From a virus: DNA of 20,199 bases. Shown one piece after another: positions 13,289 to 20,199 of this stretch. The stretch covers positions 1-20,199 of IMG/VR virus record IMGVR_UViG_3300037502_003333; one strand, 5' to 3'. The notes below the pieces were generated by a model. It had not been told where the DNA came from, did not search any database, and saw only the letters and a list, made by a program, of their open reading frames with translations. Within the stretch, counting starts at the first letter, position 1; every line of letters begins with the position of its first letter. The translations under genes and the position numbers were made by a program.

Positions 13289-15262
13289 TCAATCCTTTTT
13301 GTAAAATTCTGAAATAAACCCTTCCGCCTTCAATGGGAGACCAGGCGCCCATTCAATCGGTTCGCTCATGATGGCTGCGATCTTATCAAGATTAGCTTTT
13401 TCTTTCGGCACATCTAGAACAACTTCATCATGGATGTGCATGACAACTTGATAGCCTGCTTGATGTAGCCGTTTCAAACTTTCAGCCAAGCAATCTCTGG
13501 AAATCGCCTGAACGACATTTTCCACCAGTTTCCCGCCATATGTTGACACCCGTTCCCACTTTTTCGTTGTCTGATTCAAGCCGTAATAAAAAAGAGCTTC
13601 TTTGCCAAGATCATTTTCCGCAAGAAAGGGTTTAACATAAAACAGCTTTCTCCCGCTTGGCAAAGTGATTGTTAAGAAGTCTAAACCGTTGATGATGTCA
13701 CTTTCTCTTGCAAGAATTAACCCTTTTACCCCTGCCGGTTGCCCCGTTCTCATGACGGACAATGCGGCGTTTTCCAAGCTGTACCATAAATCAACAATAC
13801 GTTTGTTTGAGGATCGCCAACGTCTCACAATGTCCGGCAATTCTTCTTCTGTCAGCCCCATGTCTAACGCGCCCATTTGAATCAGTGCGCCCTTTCCTCC
13901 CTGGTAACCCAAAGCCAACTCAGCCACTTTTCCTTTTTGCCTTAGCTCATATTCGGGATTTCCTTTCTTGATTAATTCGATCGGAACACCAAACATTTGA
14001 GACGCAGAAGCTTCATAGATTTTACCGTGAGTGTTGAAGACGTCTAATCTCCATTGCTCACCGGCTAGCCAGGCGATTACTCTCGCCTCGATCGCTGAAA
14101 AGTCAGATATGACAAACAGATGACCCTCACTCGGAACAAATGCTGTTCGTATGAGTTGGGAAAGCGTATCAAATACGCTTCCGTATATCAGTTTCAACGC
14201 ATCTATTTTTCGGGATTTGACCAACCCTCTAGCATGTGCAAGTGTTTCTAAGTAATTGCGCGGAAGGTTTTGTACTTGTACAAGCCGGCCAGCCCACCTA
14301 CCGGTACGGTTGGCACCGTAAAACTGTAACAGTCCTCTCACACGTCCGTCTTCACAAACTGCTTTTTGCATGGCTCGGTACTTTTTCACACTTGTTTTAG
14401 AGAGCTCTTGACGGATCTCCAGCGCTCGTTTAATATCACTGTCGTTTGTGTCTTTCACAAGTTTAGAAACTGTGCTTTTTTGCAGATTGTCCGTCTCAAT
14501 CCCGTGGCTTTTGAGCCATCCCATCATTTGCTGTGCGCTATTGGGATTTCCAAGCCCGGTGATAGCAGCAGCTTCTTTCATTAGCTGACTTCTAACTGTT
14601 TCGTCCACATACAAAGCGCTATCAACCATATCTTGGTCAATTTTCACGCCAAACGCATTGATCAGTTGATCCAATTGCCATAATCGCTGTTCCTGCTCTG
14701 GCACGGGGAAGTTGGACAGTCTTCTTTCAATCTCTTTTTCTACCTCTACATCTTGTCGGCAGTATTCTTTGAAAAGCTCCCATTTCTCCGGCTCGTGGTG
14801 TGGAAGTGTTCTTGTTCTCCCGCCGTTTTTCTTGTTTGGAGTAGTAGGCGTACAAAACAATTTGATAAGAGCTGACCCGATGGTCATTTTTTGTTTGTCT
14901 TGTGGCAAACCAAGCACTTTAGCTGTTACGCCTAACCCAGCAGTAAACCCGCAATAAAGACCGTGAATCATGGTGCAGCGCCATTGTTCAACCGGTGTAT
15001 GAAAAAATTTGCTAAGACAGTACCATTCAAACGCCGCATTATAAGCATGTTTTGTAACGTTTGGATCGCCTAGCGCTGTAATAATTTCATGTGGAATTTG
15101 CTCCCCTTGCGCCAGGTCAACTATTTGGGTTGCACCGCCATTAACTGAATAAGCGAATAATAGTATTTCAAAGTCAGGGCTCTGAACATATTTGTAGAGC
15201 CCTGATTCTTGGATATCTACTGTAGAAAATGTCTCAATGTCGATGTTGAGCGTACGGATCAT
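13289..15262 (-). CDS. DNA polymerase, family A with 3'-5' exonuclease domain
   Basis: This 657-residue phage replicative polymerase resembles DNA polymerase I. The exonuclease domain opens with LNIDIETFSTVDI (D8, E10), has KHAYNAAFEW and YCRQDVEVE (Y167, D171). The polymerase domain has motif A VISDFSAIEARVIAWLAG (D387, E392), motif B RQKGKVAELALGYQGG (K445, Y453) and motif C MHIHDEVVLDV (H611, D612, E613). All the expected catalytic residues are present except the exo II aspartate. There AYNAAFEW has Asn and Glu, as is common in this phage subfamily. There is no 5'-nuclease domain. ATG 15262 overlaps the stop of the SSB-like gene. Confidence 0.96.
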   Translation of the reverse strand: MIRTLNIDIETFSTVDIQESGLYKYVQSPDFEILLFAYSVNGGATQIVDLAQGEQIPHEIITALGDPNVTKHAYNAAFEWYCLSKFFHTPVEQWRCTMIHGLYCGFTAGLGVTAKVLGLPQDKQKMTIGSALIKLFCTPTTPNKKNGGRTRTLPHHEPEKWELFKEYCRQDVEVEKEIERRLSNFPVPEQEQRLWQLDQLINAFGVKIDQDMVDSALYVDETVRSQLMKEAAAITGLGNPNSAQQMMGWLKSHGIETDNLQKSTVSKLVKDTNDSDIKRALEIRQELSKTSVKKYRAMQKAVCEDGRVRGLLQFYGANRTGRWAGRLVQVQNLPRNYLETLAHARGLVKSRKIDALKLIYGSVFDTLSQLIRTAFVPSEGHLFVISDFSAIEARVIAWLAGEQWRLDVFNTHGKIYEASASQMFGVPIELIKKGNPEYELRQKGKVAELALGYQGGKGALIQMGALDMGLTEEELPDIVRRWRSSNKRIVDLWYSLENAALSVMRTGQPAGVKGLILARESDIINGLDFLTITLPSGRKLFYVKPFLAENDLGKEALFYYGLNQTTKKWERVSTYGGKLVENVVQAISRDCLAESLKRLHQAGYQVVMHIHDEVVLDVPKEKANLDKIAAIMSEPIEWAPGLPLKAEGFISEFYKKD

Positions 15263-16005
15263 ATGCCGTACACTCCGCCATTAATAGGCTGCCCCGTGAT
15301 CGGGTCAAATTGTTGCGGTTGTTGTGGTTGTTGACCGTATGGTTGTTGCCCATAAGGCTGTTGTGGCTGCTGTCCATACGGTGTTTGAGGTTGATATGTT
15401 TGCTGTGGTTGTTGCATACCTGTCGGCATTTGTGCATCAACATTTGGCTGAACTGGAGTACCGAAATCAGCTTCCGCAGCTGGTGCTGATGCTCCTAACG
15501 GCTCACCGTCTCTTGTTTTTTGGACGTTTGTGCTGATATACACGCCGATTCCTTTTTTACCAGCGCTGTTGTAAGGTGCGAAATTGACCGCAATCCGCCC
15601 ATACATACCGCTGTAAACCTCAGTTGGATCAAGAATCGGATTCAAGTTAATGTCGACGATTTTAGGCGGCTGATCTGCCTTAGATGTCGCTGTAAATACC
15701 CAATGCCCTTTGCATTCTTCTCCGAACGGCATACCATCAGATGGGCGTACGCCGTCACCATCATGAATGGGGATAGCTAGAACAGGAGGTATAACCCCGT
15801 TCCATTTTTCTTTTTTGCCAATCTCTTTTGCCGCTTCAATCGCTGCGTCAATAGCTTGCTTTGTAGCGATATCAGATTTCGGAACAAGAATTGTGACGCT
15901 GAATTTTTCTTCCCCACCGAATTGACTTGCACGAGGTTTCAATAAATTCACGTATGAAAAACGTACTTCTCCAGTTACAACACGAGTTGGATTTTGATTT
16001 GCCAT
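15259..16005 (-). CDS. DUF2815 protein, ssDNA-binding-like
   Basis: This 248-residue DUF2815 family protein starts with MANQNPTRVVTGEVRFSYVN and shows KFSVTILVPKSD, HDGDGVRPSDGMPFGEECKGHWVFTATS and YSGMYGRIAVNFAPYN, typical of the family. The family is thought to be an OB-fold ssDNA-binding protein related in fold to T7 gp2.5. After residue 165 the protein becomes a disordered tail rich in Gln, Pro and Tyr with three PYGQQP units, ending in GGVYGI rather than the acidic tip of many SSBs. It is encoded directly before the polymerase with a four-base overlap, supporting a replication role. ATG 16005 follows AAAGGAGAGATGTAAAC. Confidence 0.88.
   Translation of the reverse strand: MANQNPTRVVTGEVRFSYVNLLKPRASQFGGEEKFSVTILVPKSDIATKQAIDAAIEAAKEIGKKEKWNGVIPPVLAIPIHDGDGVRPSDGMPFGEECKGHWVFTATSKADQPPKIVDINLNPILDPTEVYSGMYGRIAVNFAPYNSAGKKGIGVYISTNVQKTRDGEPLGASAPAAEADFGTPVQPNVDAQMPTGMQQPQQTYQPQTPYGQQPQQPYGQQPYGQQPQQPQQFDPITGQPINGGVYGI
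15310..15414 (-). repeat. Coding repeat: Q/P/Y-rich tail of the SSB-like protein
   Basis: These codons encode residues 198-232 of the DUF2815 protein. They contain three PYGQQP units (209-214, 217-222, 222-227) separated by QQP steps, giving a tandem CAA/CCA/TAT pattern. Unit number may vary between relatives. Confidence 0.7.
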
Positions 16006-16029
16006 GTTTACATCTCTCCTTTAAAGTGA

Positions 16030-16206
16030 TTATTTTTTATGTTCAACGACTACTTTTGCACCTGCAATTTCTGATACTCCCAGAAACCTATTATTCTCGT
16101 AAACAAACTCCACTTTGGACGTAACGTACCCTTTTTCATAAAGGTATTGGTAGATTGCGTCTTCAAGATCTTCCAGATCTAACTCAACCGTTGTAACTTC
16201 CTTCAT
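16030..16206 (-). CDS. Small unknown protein (58 aa)
   Basis: This 58-residue protein starts MKEVTTVELDLEDLEDAIYQ and ends in a β-rich half (KVEFVYENNRFLGVSEIAGAKVVVEH). I do not recognise it by name, although the acidic opening plus a two-strand tail is a recurrent phage pattern. ATG 16206 overlaps the preceding gene's stop. Its ribosome site AAAGGAGGTGTGAGCGA lies within the last codons of that gene, so the two are coupled. It is followed by the SSB-like gene after 24 bases. Confidence 0.75.
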   Translation of the reverse strand: MKEVTTVELDLEDLEDAIYQYLYEKGYVTSKVEFVYENNRFLGVSEIAGAKVVVEHKK

Positions 16207-16346
16207 TCGCTCACACCTCCTTTTGCATGTTTAAGCTTTTCTTTGTAAGGAATCTTTGAATAACAAACAATGCAAAGAATCTCGTTGCCAAAAGCAATCT
16301 TGTAAACACTGTGTGTTATATCTCTTTCACATCTTGAACATTTCAT
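16203..16346 (-). CDS. Tiny zinc-ribbon protein (47 aa)
   Basis: This 47-residue protein, MKCSRCERDITHSVYKIAFG and onward, has two CxxC knuckles (C3-x2-C6 and C25-x2-C28), a minimal zinc ribbon. ATG 16346 overlaps the stop of the DUF2800 nuclease (ATGA), and its own TGA overlaps the next ATG. The C-terminal residues AKGGVSE are dictated by the downstream ribosome site. It lies between a nuclease and an SSB-like gene; function unknown. Confidence 0.75.
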   Translation of the reverse strand: MKCSRCERDITHSVYKIAFGNEILCIVCYSKIPYKEKLKHAKGGVSE

Positions 16347-17515
16347 TGAAAATCACTCGCCGCATCAGGTGCAGCAGTGATAGCCTGACGCTTGTCCGAT
16401 ATCGGAGCAAGTGTAGGTTTTCCAGGCGATTTTTCCACAAAACCTGCTTCCTCTACTAAGCTGCGAAACTCTTTTTTCCCAAGCTGTTTTTCAAGCTTGG
16501 AAACGGTCAAAGGCACACGTTCATAAAGCATGGCTTCATCAATGCCATTTTGCTTCAAGTGTTCGAATGCTTTGTCCATGTCTGTGAACTGTCGCACACT
16601 GCGACCTTCAACAGCTTTCCATCCTGGAATATCGTTCCCTTTCAAGCATTCAGCAAGGGCATACTCTTTCAAGTCTTTCACCCAGGCTTCAATATGCAGC
16701 GCTTTTTCTAGGATGGCACCGACTTCCTCATTGCTGATGAGAGGCGGTTTCATTTGTTTGAAGTCTTCAAGCGCTGTGTACTGTTCAGCCCTTGCTCGGC
16801 ATTGCGCTTTTGCCCGGCAGAACTTGCAATGTTCGCCAGGAACAAACTCCCCTTCGCCGTTGAAAGCTTTTTGGGCAATTGGTTTGATCTCTTCGCCCCA
16901 AGCTAGCAAATCATCGATTGAAAGCGACCATTCCGAAATGCTGTCTAATCTCGGTTGCACAATGGCCAGATGAACCTGTTTGATGGGATACAACAGACTG
17001 TATTCCAGGTATGCGCCTAATGCGTACAGTTTCATCTGCGGGTTGTTTTCGGCTGATACCGGCACGCCTTTTCCATATTTGAAGTCGGTGACGTAAAGGT
17101 CTTCCCCGTGAATGATGATGCAGTCACAAGTTCCGAAACCTTCTGGAGCATATGCGCTGTAATCTACCCTCTTTTCAACTGCCACATATGGTTTGTTAGG
17201 AAAGCCGAGTGTAATAGATTGCAAGTATTCAAGATATGTGTCTGTATGTTTCAACATTTCATCCTGGAACAATTCATGTTTTTTGAATTTATTTAGCCGC
17301 ATGGTAAAAGAGCGTTGGCTCATCGGTTCGATGAAGTATTTTCGTAGCTTCAACTCGGCAATTTCATGCGCCAACGTTCCTTCTTTGGCATACGACGACG
17401 TTGTGTCTGGAAATTGCTCTTCCAGCCGGATACTAGGTGTGCAAACGAGCCAACGATGAGCGCCGCTGGCTGAAAGAAGCGCGTGTTCTCGTTCTGAATG
17501 GGCGACAGCCTGCAT
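16343..17515 (-). CDS. DUF2800 nuclease, RecB/Cas4-like with Fe-S cluster motif
   Basis: This 390-residue DUF2800 protein is a PD-(D/E)XK nuclease of the RecB/Cas4 group. The nuclease core is visible as GTLAHEIAE (H50), FGTCDCIII (D131) and LYVTDFKYGKG (D144-x-K146), with QMKLYALGAYL after it as the family Q/Y motif. Four cysteines fit a 4Fe-4S cluster as in AddB and Cas4: one near the N-terminus (WLVCTPS, C25) and C230-x2-C233-x5-C239 after the core. It probably trims DNA ends during recombination or replication. ATG 17515 shares one base with the previous stop. The C-terminal third (after 250) is helical and less conserved. Confidence 0.9.
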   Translation of the reverse strand: MQAVAHSEREHALLSASGAHRWLVCTPSIRLEEQFPDTTSSYAKEGTLAHEIAELKLRKYFIEPMSQRSFTMRLNKFKKHELFQDEMLKHTDTYLEYLQSITLGFPNKPYVAVEKRVDYSAYAPEGFGTCDCIIIHGEDLYVTDFKYGKGVPVSAENNPQMKLYALGAYLEYSLLYPIKQVHLAIVQPRLDSISEWSLSIDDLLAWGEEIKPIAQKAFNGEGEFVPGEHCKFCRAKAQCRARAEQYTALEDFKQMKPPLISNEEVGAILEKALHIEAWVKDLKEYALAECLKGNDIPGWKAVEGRSVRQFTDMDKAFEHLKQNGIDEAMLYERVPLTVSKLEKQLGKKEFRSLVEEAGFVEKSPGKPTLAPISDKRQAITAAPDAASDFQ

Positions 17516-17970
17516 TAAATCTTCGCCCCCATTTCACGTAGTTTTGTTGCAAATGCACCGTATTGCTCTTTTGGTAGCGCTGTAAGGGCTTGTACACCGA
17601 ATGAAGCGAGCAGTTGAACCAATTCTTCACGTCTTCCGGCATCAACAAGTTGTGTCGCTGCTACTGCAAGCTGATCAAGTGTGTAGCTTGGCGCTGATGT
17701 CGGCACAGCTTGCGGTTGTTCCTGTTGTGTTGGTTGTTGCACGGGCTGCGCTGGTGCTTGTTGTGCTGGTTGTTGCGTTGGTGCAGCTGTAGGCACTGCG
17801 CTTGGAACGGCTTGTGCGTCTAGTGCTAGTTGCCCTTGCTGGGTTGGTTGAATAGATTCAATATTAGAAGTAATGGCTGCAGTTGATTCAGGATTTTTAT
17901 TAATCGCATGAGTAAGAGCTTGTATAGCATTCACTAAATCAGGCGCTTTGATTTCAACAGTAATATTCAT
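17515..17970 (-). CDS. Unknown early protein with PQ-rich linker (151 aa)
   Basis: From ATG 17970 (MNITVEIKAPDLVNAIQALT), with GGAGGAATAAAAACA upstream, this encodes 151 residues; the open frame further upstream to 18117 crosses a hairpin and is not coding. A short N-terminal domain (1-45) is joined by a long disordered linker of Ala, Pro and Gln (about residues 60-100) to a C-terminal helical domain (YTLDQLAVAATQLVDAGRREELVQLLASFGVQALTAL). This architecture is common next to DUF2800/DUF2815 genes in Firmicutes phages, but I know of no function. The linker and the neighbouring SSB-like tail share Q/P-rich composition. Confidence 0.8.
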   Translation of the reverse strand: MNITVEIKAPDLVNAIQALTHAINKNPESTAAITSNIESIQPTQQGQLALDAQAVPSAVPTAAPTQQPAQQAPAQPVQQPTQQEQPQAVPTSAPSYTLDQLAVAATQLVDAGRREELVQLLASFGVQALTALPKEQYGAFATKLREMGAKI

Positions 17971-18023
17971 TGTTTTTATTCCTCCTTGTGATAAAATAAC
18001 GGTAGGATTGTTTTTCTTAGCCT

Positions 18024-18052
18024 GTCTCACTCTGCCAAGTGAGACTTTTTTT
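18024..18052 (+). terminator. Intrinsic terminator facing the plus strand
   Basis: GTCTCACT-CTGCCA-AGTGAGAC is a perfect 8-bp stem with a 6-base loop followed by seven T on the plus strand. On the minus strand the hairpin is followed by AGGCTAAG and cannot terminate. It lies in the 97-base gap between two minus-strand genes. Confidence 0.65.
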
Positions 18053-18067
18053 GTGCTGATCTCAGCA

Positions 18068-18328
18068 TTAATTCCGAGATCCCTCGATGTACTTTCTAAG
18101 TTGCTCTCTGTCCACAATCATCTGAGCAATCTCAACGAGTTGATCATGCTCCTTTTTCCGTTTGATGAGCTTGTCCAGATCGCGTTTGCAAAGCTGGTAT
18201 TCCTTTACCCAACGATCAGCTGCATCGATATTGTCATTTCGCAGTTCCATCCGGGCCCGATCTAGGCAAGAGTGACAGCATTCATACAATTCAGCAGCCA
18301 ACTTTCGATCTTGTGGAAGGACGTCCAT
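18068..18328 (-). CDS. Unknown early protein (86 aa)
   Basis: I do not recognise the family. The start is ATG 18328 (MDVLPQDRKLAAELYECCHS), behind GAAAGGAGGTGATC, an almost perfect complement of the 16S rRNA 3' end. The frame is open further upstream to 18511, but that part is a shadow of the next gene. The 86 residues are helical and charged, with an ECCHSCLDRAR motif (three Cys and one His close together, possibly metal-binding) and a basic middle (YQLCKRDLDKLIKRKKEH). Confidence 0.75.
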   Translation of the reverse strand: MDVLPQDRKLAAELYECCHSCLDRARMELRNDNIDAADRWVKEYQLCKRDLDKLIKRKKEHDQLVEIAQMIVDREQLRKYIEGSRN

Positions 18329-18345
18329 TGTGTGATCACCTCCTT

Positions 18346-18501
18346 TCAATCTTTCGGTATCTCGCGTATTTGATTCGTATAGCGATGTACCAGCATCAAC
18401 ATGCCACCGTTTCGCTTCGATACCAGCCAATTGTTCGGATTGAGATTGTACCGCAGCATGGTGAGTTTTTCTTTTCGAGTTGGACGCTTTCCGGATTTCA
18501 A
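18346..18501 (-). CDS. DUF6906-like small protein (51 aa)
   Basis: This 51-residue protein starts at TTG 18501 (read as M-KSGKRPTRKEKLTMLRYNL), with GAGGAGGTG eight bases upstream. It has KRPTRKEK, NPNNWLVSKR and MLVHRYTNQIREI, the layout of the small phage/Firmicutes DUF6906-type proteins (KRxTRxxK, LNPxNWLV, VHRxTG). The family assignment is from memory of the pattern. It overlaps a longer open frame in another phase that is not protein-like. It ends 18 bases before the next start, and the ribosome site for that gene follows its stop directly. Confidence 0.75.
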   Translation of the reverse strand: MKSGKRPTRKEKLTMLRYNLNPNNWLVSKRNGGMLMLVHRYTNQIREIPKD

Positions 18502-18515
18502 TATTTTTCACCTCC

Positions 18516-18731
18516 TCAAATATTTCTTGCTTCTGAAACAGTTCTATACAGCTGCATCACAAACGGATTTTCTTTCTCAAATTCAATGTTTCGCAAAACC
18601 GGAATGTTGTATGCTCTCTCCAGGTCAGACAGTAAATTCGCTAGACGAGCATCTTTAATGTTTTGTGGTGTTTTAGAAGATAAAATGTTTTTGAAACGTT
18701 TTGTAAACATCAGCATTTCCCCAGTGGTCAT
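18516..18731 (-). CDS. Small unknown early protein (71 aa)
   Basis: This is an unrecognised 71-residue protein, MTTGEMLMFTKRFKNILSSK and onward, mostly helical, with a central ARLANLLSDLERAYNIPV segment and a C-terminal PFVMQLYRTVSEARNI. It has no cysteines or membrane span. ATG 18731 follows AAGGAGATGATCGATA. Its stop (TGA in ATTTGAGGAGG) merges with the ribosome site of the next gene. The pattern of a short protein with an LYRTVSEAR end is often seen among early phage genes. Confidence 0.75.
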   Translation of the reverse strand: MTTGEMLMFTKRFKNILSSKTPQNIKDARLANLLSDLERAYNIPVLRNIEFEKENPFVMQLYRTVSEARNI

Positions 18732-18745
18732 TATCGATCATCTCC

Positions 18746-18874
18746 TTAAAACTCATATTTCGTATCTTCCCAATCGCACTCTTGACATGCTGCTTCCCAA
18801 ACGTATCCTTTCCCCTCAACGACTTCTACAACTTCCCAACGAACGTTTTCAGAATCGCAACGTGGACAATCCAA
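18746..18874 (-). CDS. Tiny zinc-ribbon protein (42 aa, TTG start)
   Basis: This 42-residue protein begins at TTG 18874 (M-DCPRCDSENVRWEVVEVVE) behind AAAGGAGGTGAGCACA. Cysteine pairs C3-x2-C6 and C30-x2-C33 form a classic zinc ribbon with a β-hairpin between them and an acidic end (CDWEDTKYEF). No ATG exists in this frame, which explains why it is easily missed. It follows the DUF771 gene after 15 bases. Function unknown. Confidence 0.8.
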   Translation of the reverse strand: MDCPRCDSENVRWEVVEVVEGKGYVWEAACQECDWEDTKYEF

Positions 18875-18889
18875 TGTGCTCACCTCCTT

Positions 18890-19159
18890 TCAGTTCGTCG
18901 GCTGCTCCTTGAGCCACATAATCAAAAATTCTTCACATTCCTTCGCTGGGAAGTACCACTTGCCTCCGACCCGAAATTTCGGAAAACGCGGATCGTAAAA
19001 GAATTTCTCTTTGATGTTGTTCTCGCTCATGCAGGTTTGGCGACATAGCTCTTTCATATCCCAAAATGTGTGGCGGTGTTGAATTTTATCCAATCGTTTC
19101 CGCAGTTCTTCAAGAAAACGTTGTTCAATTTGATGTTCATCGATGTTGAACGTTAGCAT
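18890..19159 (-). CDS. DUF771 family helix-turn-helix protein
   Basis: From ATG 19159 (MLTFNIDEHQIEQRFLEEL), behind GGGAGG at six bases, this gives 89 residues; the TTG/ATG choices further upstream sit on the ribosome site. The family pattern is an N-terminal helix, then FWDMKELCRQTCMSENNIKEKFFYDPRFPKFRVGGKWYFPAKE, a winged HTH-like layout of DUF771 (WDMKxLxxxTxxSxxxIKExxLxxPxF...). Such proteins are found beside phage early regulators and are thought to bind DNA. The start overlaps the end of the antirepressor by 23 bases. Confidence 0.85.
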   Translation of the reverse strand: MLTFNIDEHQIEQRFLEELRKRLDKIQHRHTFWDMKELCRQTCMSENNIKEKFFYDPRFPKFRVGGKWYFPAKECEEFLIMWLKEQPTN

Positions 19160-19937
19160 ACCCATCCTCCCTTTCAATGAGAGGTAAGATGCCTAATTTG
19201 TTTTTCAAAGTTTCGTAAATGAAAAGACGTCCTTTTTGTGTCCAGTATGTGTGCATTTTGCTTATTTCTGAATCAATTGCGTGTGTTTTGCTTTGTGTGT
19301 AGCCTTTTTCTTGGTACTTTGCGTATAATAACCAACAATCGCCTTGCTTGTATTGAACTCCTAATTCATGAAGCAGTTTATTAAGTTTTCTAGCACTCAT
19401 ACCGTAGTCTTTTGCTATCTTGCTGATTGATAGCAATGATTTGTTTTGCAGTACTAGGTCGTAATAAGTTGCCTTTGGCTGTAATTCTTTGATGATTTGA
19501 TCCTTTTGAGCATTTTGTAACTGAAGCTGTTCGTTTTTCTCTACTTGTTCAACCAACTGCAGTAGTGCTTCTTTGTACGTTGTCGGTAGTTTGAACGGCT
19601 GTTTCTGCTCCTCCAATTCCGCGCGCATGCGCTTAAACTCCTCAATGAACCGCACCTTCATTTTCATTGCTTCTGGTGTTGTGTAACTCATGGCAACAAT
19701 GGTGAATCCTTCTTCGGTGAGCAGGTATTTTTTGTACCACTGCTTGTTTTGTGGGTGTTGATATTGGGTCTGCTCAAAGTTGAGCACCCCCCATTCTCTT
19801 TCGCCAGCTTCATTCAATTTTTCGATCTGTACTTCAATATCACGTACAACGTTTCGATGATCTTTCTCAAACACTTCCGCTATCGTTAAGCTGTCTGTTA
19901 CAACACGATTGCTTTCGATGAAAACTAACTGATTCAT
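19137..19937 (-). CDS. Rha/KilAC-type antirepressor
   Basis: This 266-residue phage regulator has two domains. The N-terminal Rha domain (about 1-105) shows VVTDSLTIAEVFEKDHRNVVRDIE, YLLTEEGFTIVAMSYTTPEAMKMKVRFIEEFKRM, the hallmark of Rha proteins. After a coiled-coil linker (QLVEQVEKNEQLQLQNAQKDQIIKELQPKATYYDLVL) comes a KilA-C/ANT domain (about 165-260) with SISKIAKDYGMSARKLNKLLHELGVQYK and THAIDSEISKMHTYWTQKGRLFIYETL. Such proteins counter the lysogenic repressor or shift early expression. ATG 19937 follows GAAAGGAGTGAAAGTTAA. Only the target is unknown. Confidence 0.92.
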   Translation of the reverse strand: MNQLVFIESNRVVTDSLTIAEVFEKDHRNVVRDIEVQIEKLNEAGEREWGVLNFEQTQYQHPQNKQWYKKYLLTEEGFTIVAMSYTTPEAMKMKVRFIEEFKRMRAELEEQKQPFKLPTTYKEALLQLVEQVEKNEQLQLQNAQKDQIIKELQPKATYYDLVLQNKSLLSISKIAKDYGMSARKLNKLLHELGVQYKQGDCWLLYAKYQEKGYTQSKTHAIDSEISKMHTYWTQKGRLFIYETLKNKLGILPLIEREDGYANVQHR

Positions 19938-19964
19938 TTAACTTTCACTCCTTTCTGTCGCATT

Positions 19965-20174
19965 CTATGCGACTTTATGAGTAAAAAAAATATCTATTGC
20001 TTCTTCTCGAGATAGTTCAAGAGCTTTAACAATTAGATTAACCTCTTTGACAGTCAGAGTTGAGGCATTCAATTTACGATAAAGTGTACTACGGTTAATA
20101 CCAATCATAGAAGCTAACTTTCCTATTGTTAAACCCTTTTCGACAATTTTGCCTTTTAATTTGTTTACATTCAT
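19965..20174 (-). CDS. Cro-like helix-turn-helix repressor
   Basis: This 69-residue HTH_3/XRE protein (MNVNKLKGKIVEKGLTIGKL from ATG 20174) has the HTH in LTIGKLASMIGINRSTLYRKLN. It then has LTVKEVNLIVKALELSREEAIDIFF, a typical fifth-helix region. A small one-domain repressor as the first early gene before an antirepressor fits a Cro role, although an operator region and the divergent CI gene are beyond the window edge. AAGGTGGTGA supports ATG 20174; GTG 20186 and 20183 are also possible and add up to four residues. Confidence 0.85.
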   Translation of the reverse strand: MNVNKLKGKIVEKGLTIGKLASMIGINRSTLYRKLNASTLTVKEVNLIVKALELSREEAIDIFFTHKVA

Positions 20175-20199
20175 CACATTCACCACCTTTCCCTTGTCG

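Noticed and set aside
17948-18265. Plus-strand 105-aa open frame ending near the 18.0 kb terminator region
   Set aside because: It overlaps two supported minus-strand genes, reads as a hydrophobic antisense shadow, has no ribosome site, and the plus-strand terminator lies inside it rather than after it.
1-20199. tRNA genes, CRISPR arrays, insertion sequences, integrase or att sites
   Set aside because: No cloverleaf, spaced direct-repeat array, transposase or recombinase motif was seen. The GTTAC repeats lack the uniform spacing and unique spacers of a CRISPR.

Overview
This window is a block of phage or prophage DNA from a low-to-moderate GC Gram-positive host. Bacillaceae (Bacillus, Geobacillus or Anoxybacillus type) is the best guess, based on strong AAAGGAGGTGA Shine-Dalgarno sites, frequent GTG and TTG starts, and the protein families present. 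Every gene I accept is on the minus strand, so transcription runs from high to low coordinates. The gene set fits a temperate siphovirus with an HK97-type head and cos-type packaging. No integrase, CI repressor, tail or lysis genes fall inside the window, so it covers the right part of the early region through to the start of the head genes.

Layout in the direction of transcription: (1) 20.2-18.9 kb, early control: a Cro-like HTH protein, a Rha/KilAC antirepressor and a DUF771 HTH protein. (2) 18.9-16.0 kb, small early proteins (several tiny zinc ribbons, a DUF6906-like protein, a PQ-linker protein) and a DUF2800 Cas4/AddB-like nuclease. (3) 16.0-12.3 kb, replication core: a DUF2815 ssDNA-binding-like protein with a Q/P/Y-rich tail, a family A DNA polymerase and a short sliding-clamp-like protein. 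(4) 12.3-8.8 kb, small unknown genes and a large primase/VirE-type helicase. (5) 8.8-8.46 kb, an AT-rich gap with about twelve GTTAC/GTAAC iterons, a candidate origin. (6) 8.46-6.05 kb: a small protein, a VRR-NUC nuclease, an SNF2 helicase broken by a 5-bp duplication in its P-loop, and a RinA-family late activator. (7) 6.05-5.85 kb, a likely late promoter with an activator-like repeat pair and a structured leader ending in a terminator. (8) 5.8-0 kb, the late operon: three small genes separated by terminator/RBS modules, HNH nuclease, candidate cos, TerS, TerL, portal, ClpP-like protease and the start of the major capsid protein.

How it fits together: the early regulators open the operon. 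The polymerase, clamp, SSB-like protein and primase/helicase copy the genome, probably from the iteron gap. The RinA-like protein then switches on the late promoter directly after its own gene. The HNH protein and terminase would cut at the dyad cluster upstream of terS and fill heads built from portal, protease and capsid. The most unusual points are the frameshifted helicase, the late promoter/leader, the iteron gap, the triple-dyad cos candidate, the two-domain clamp and an opposite-strand terminator at 18.0 kb.
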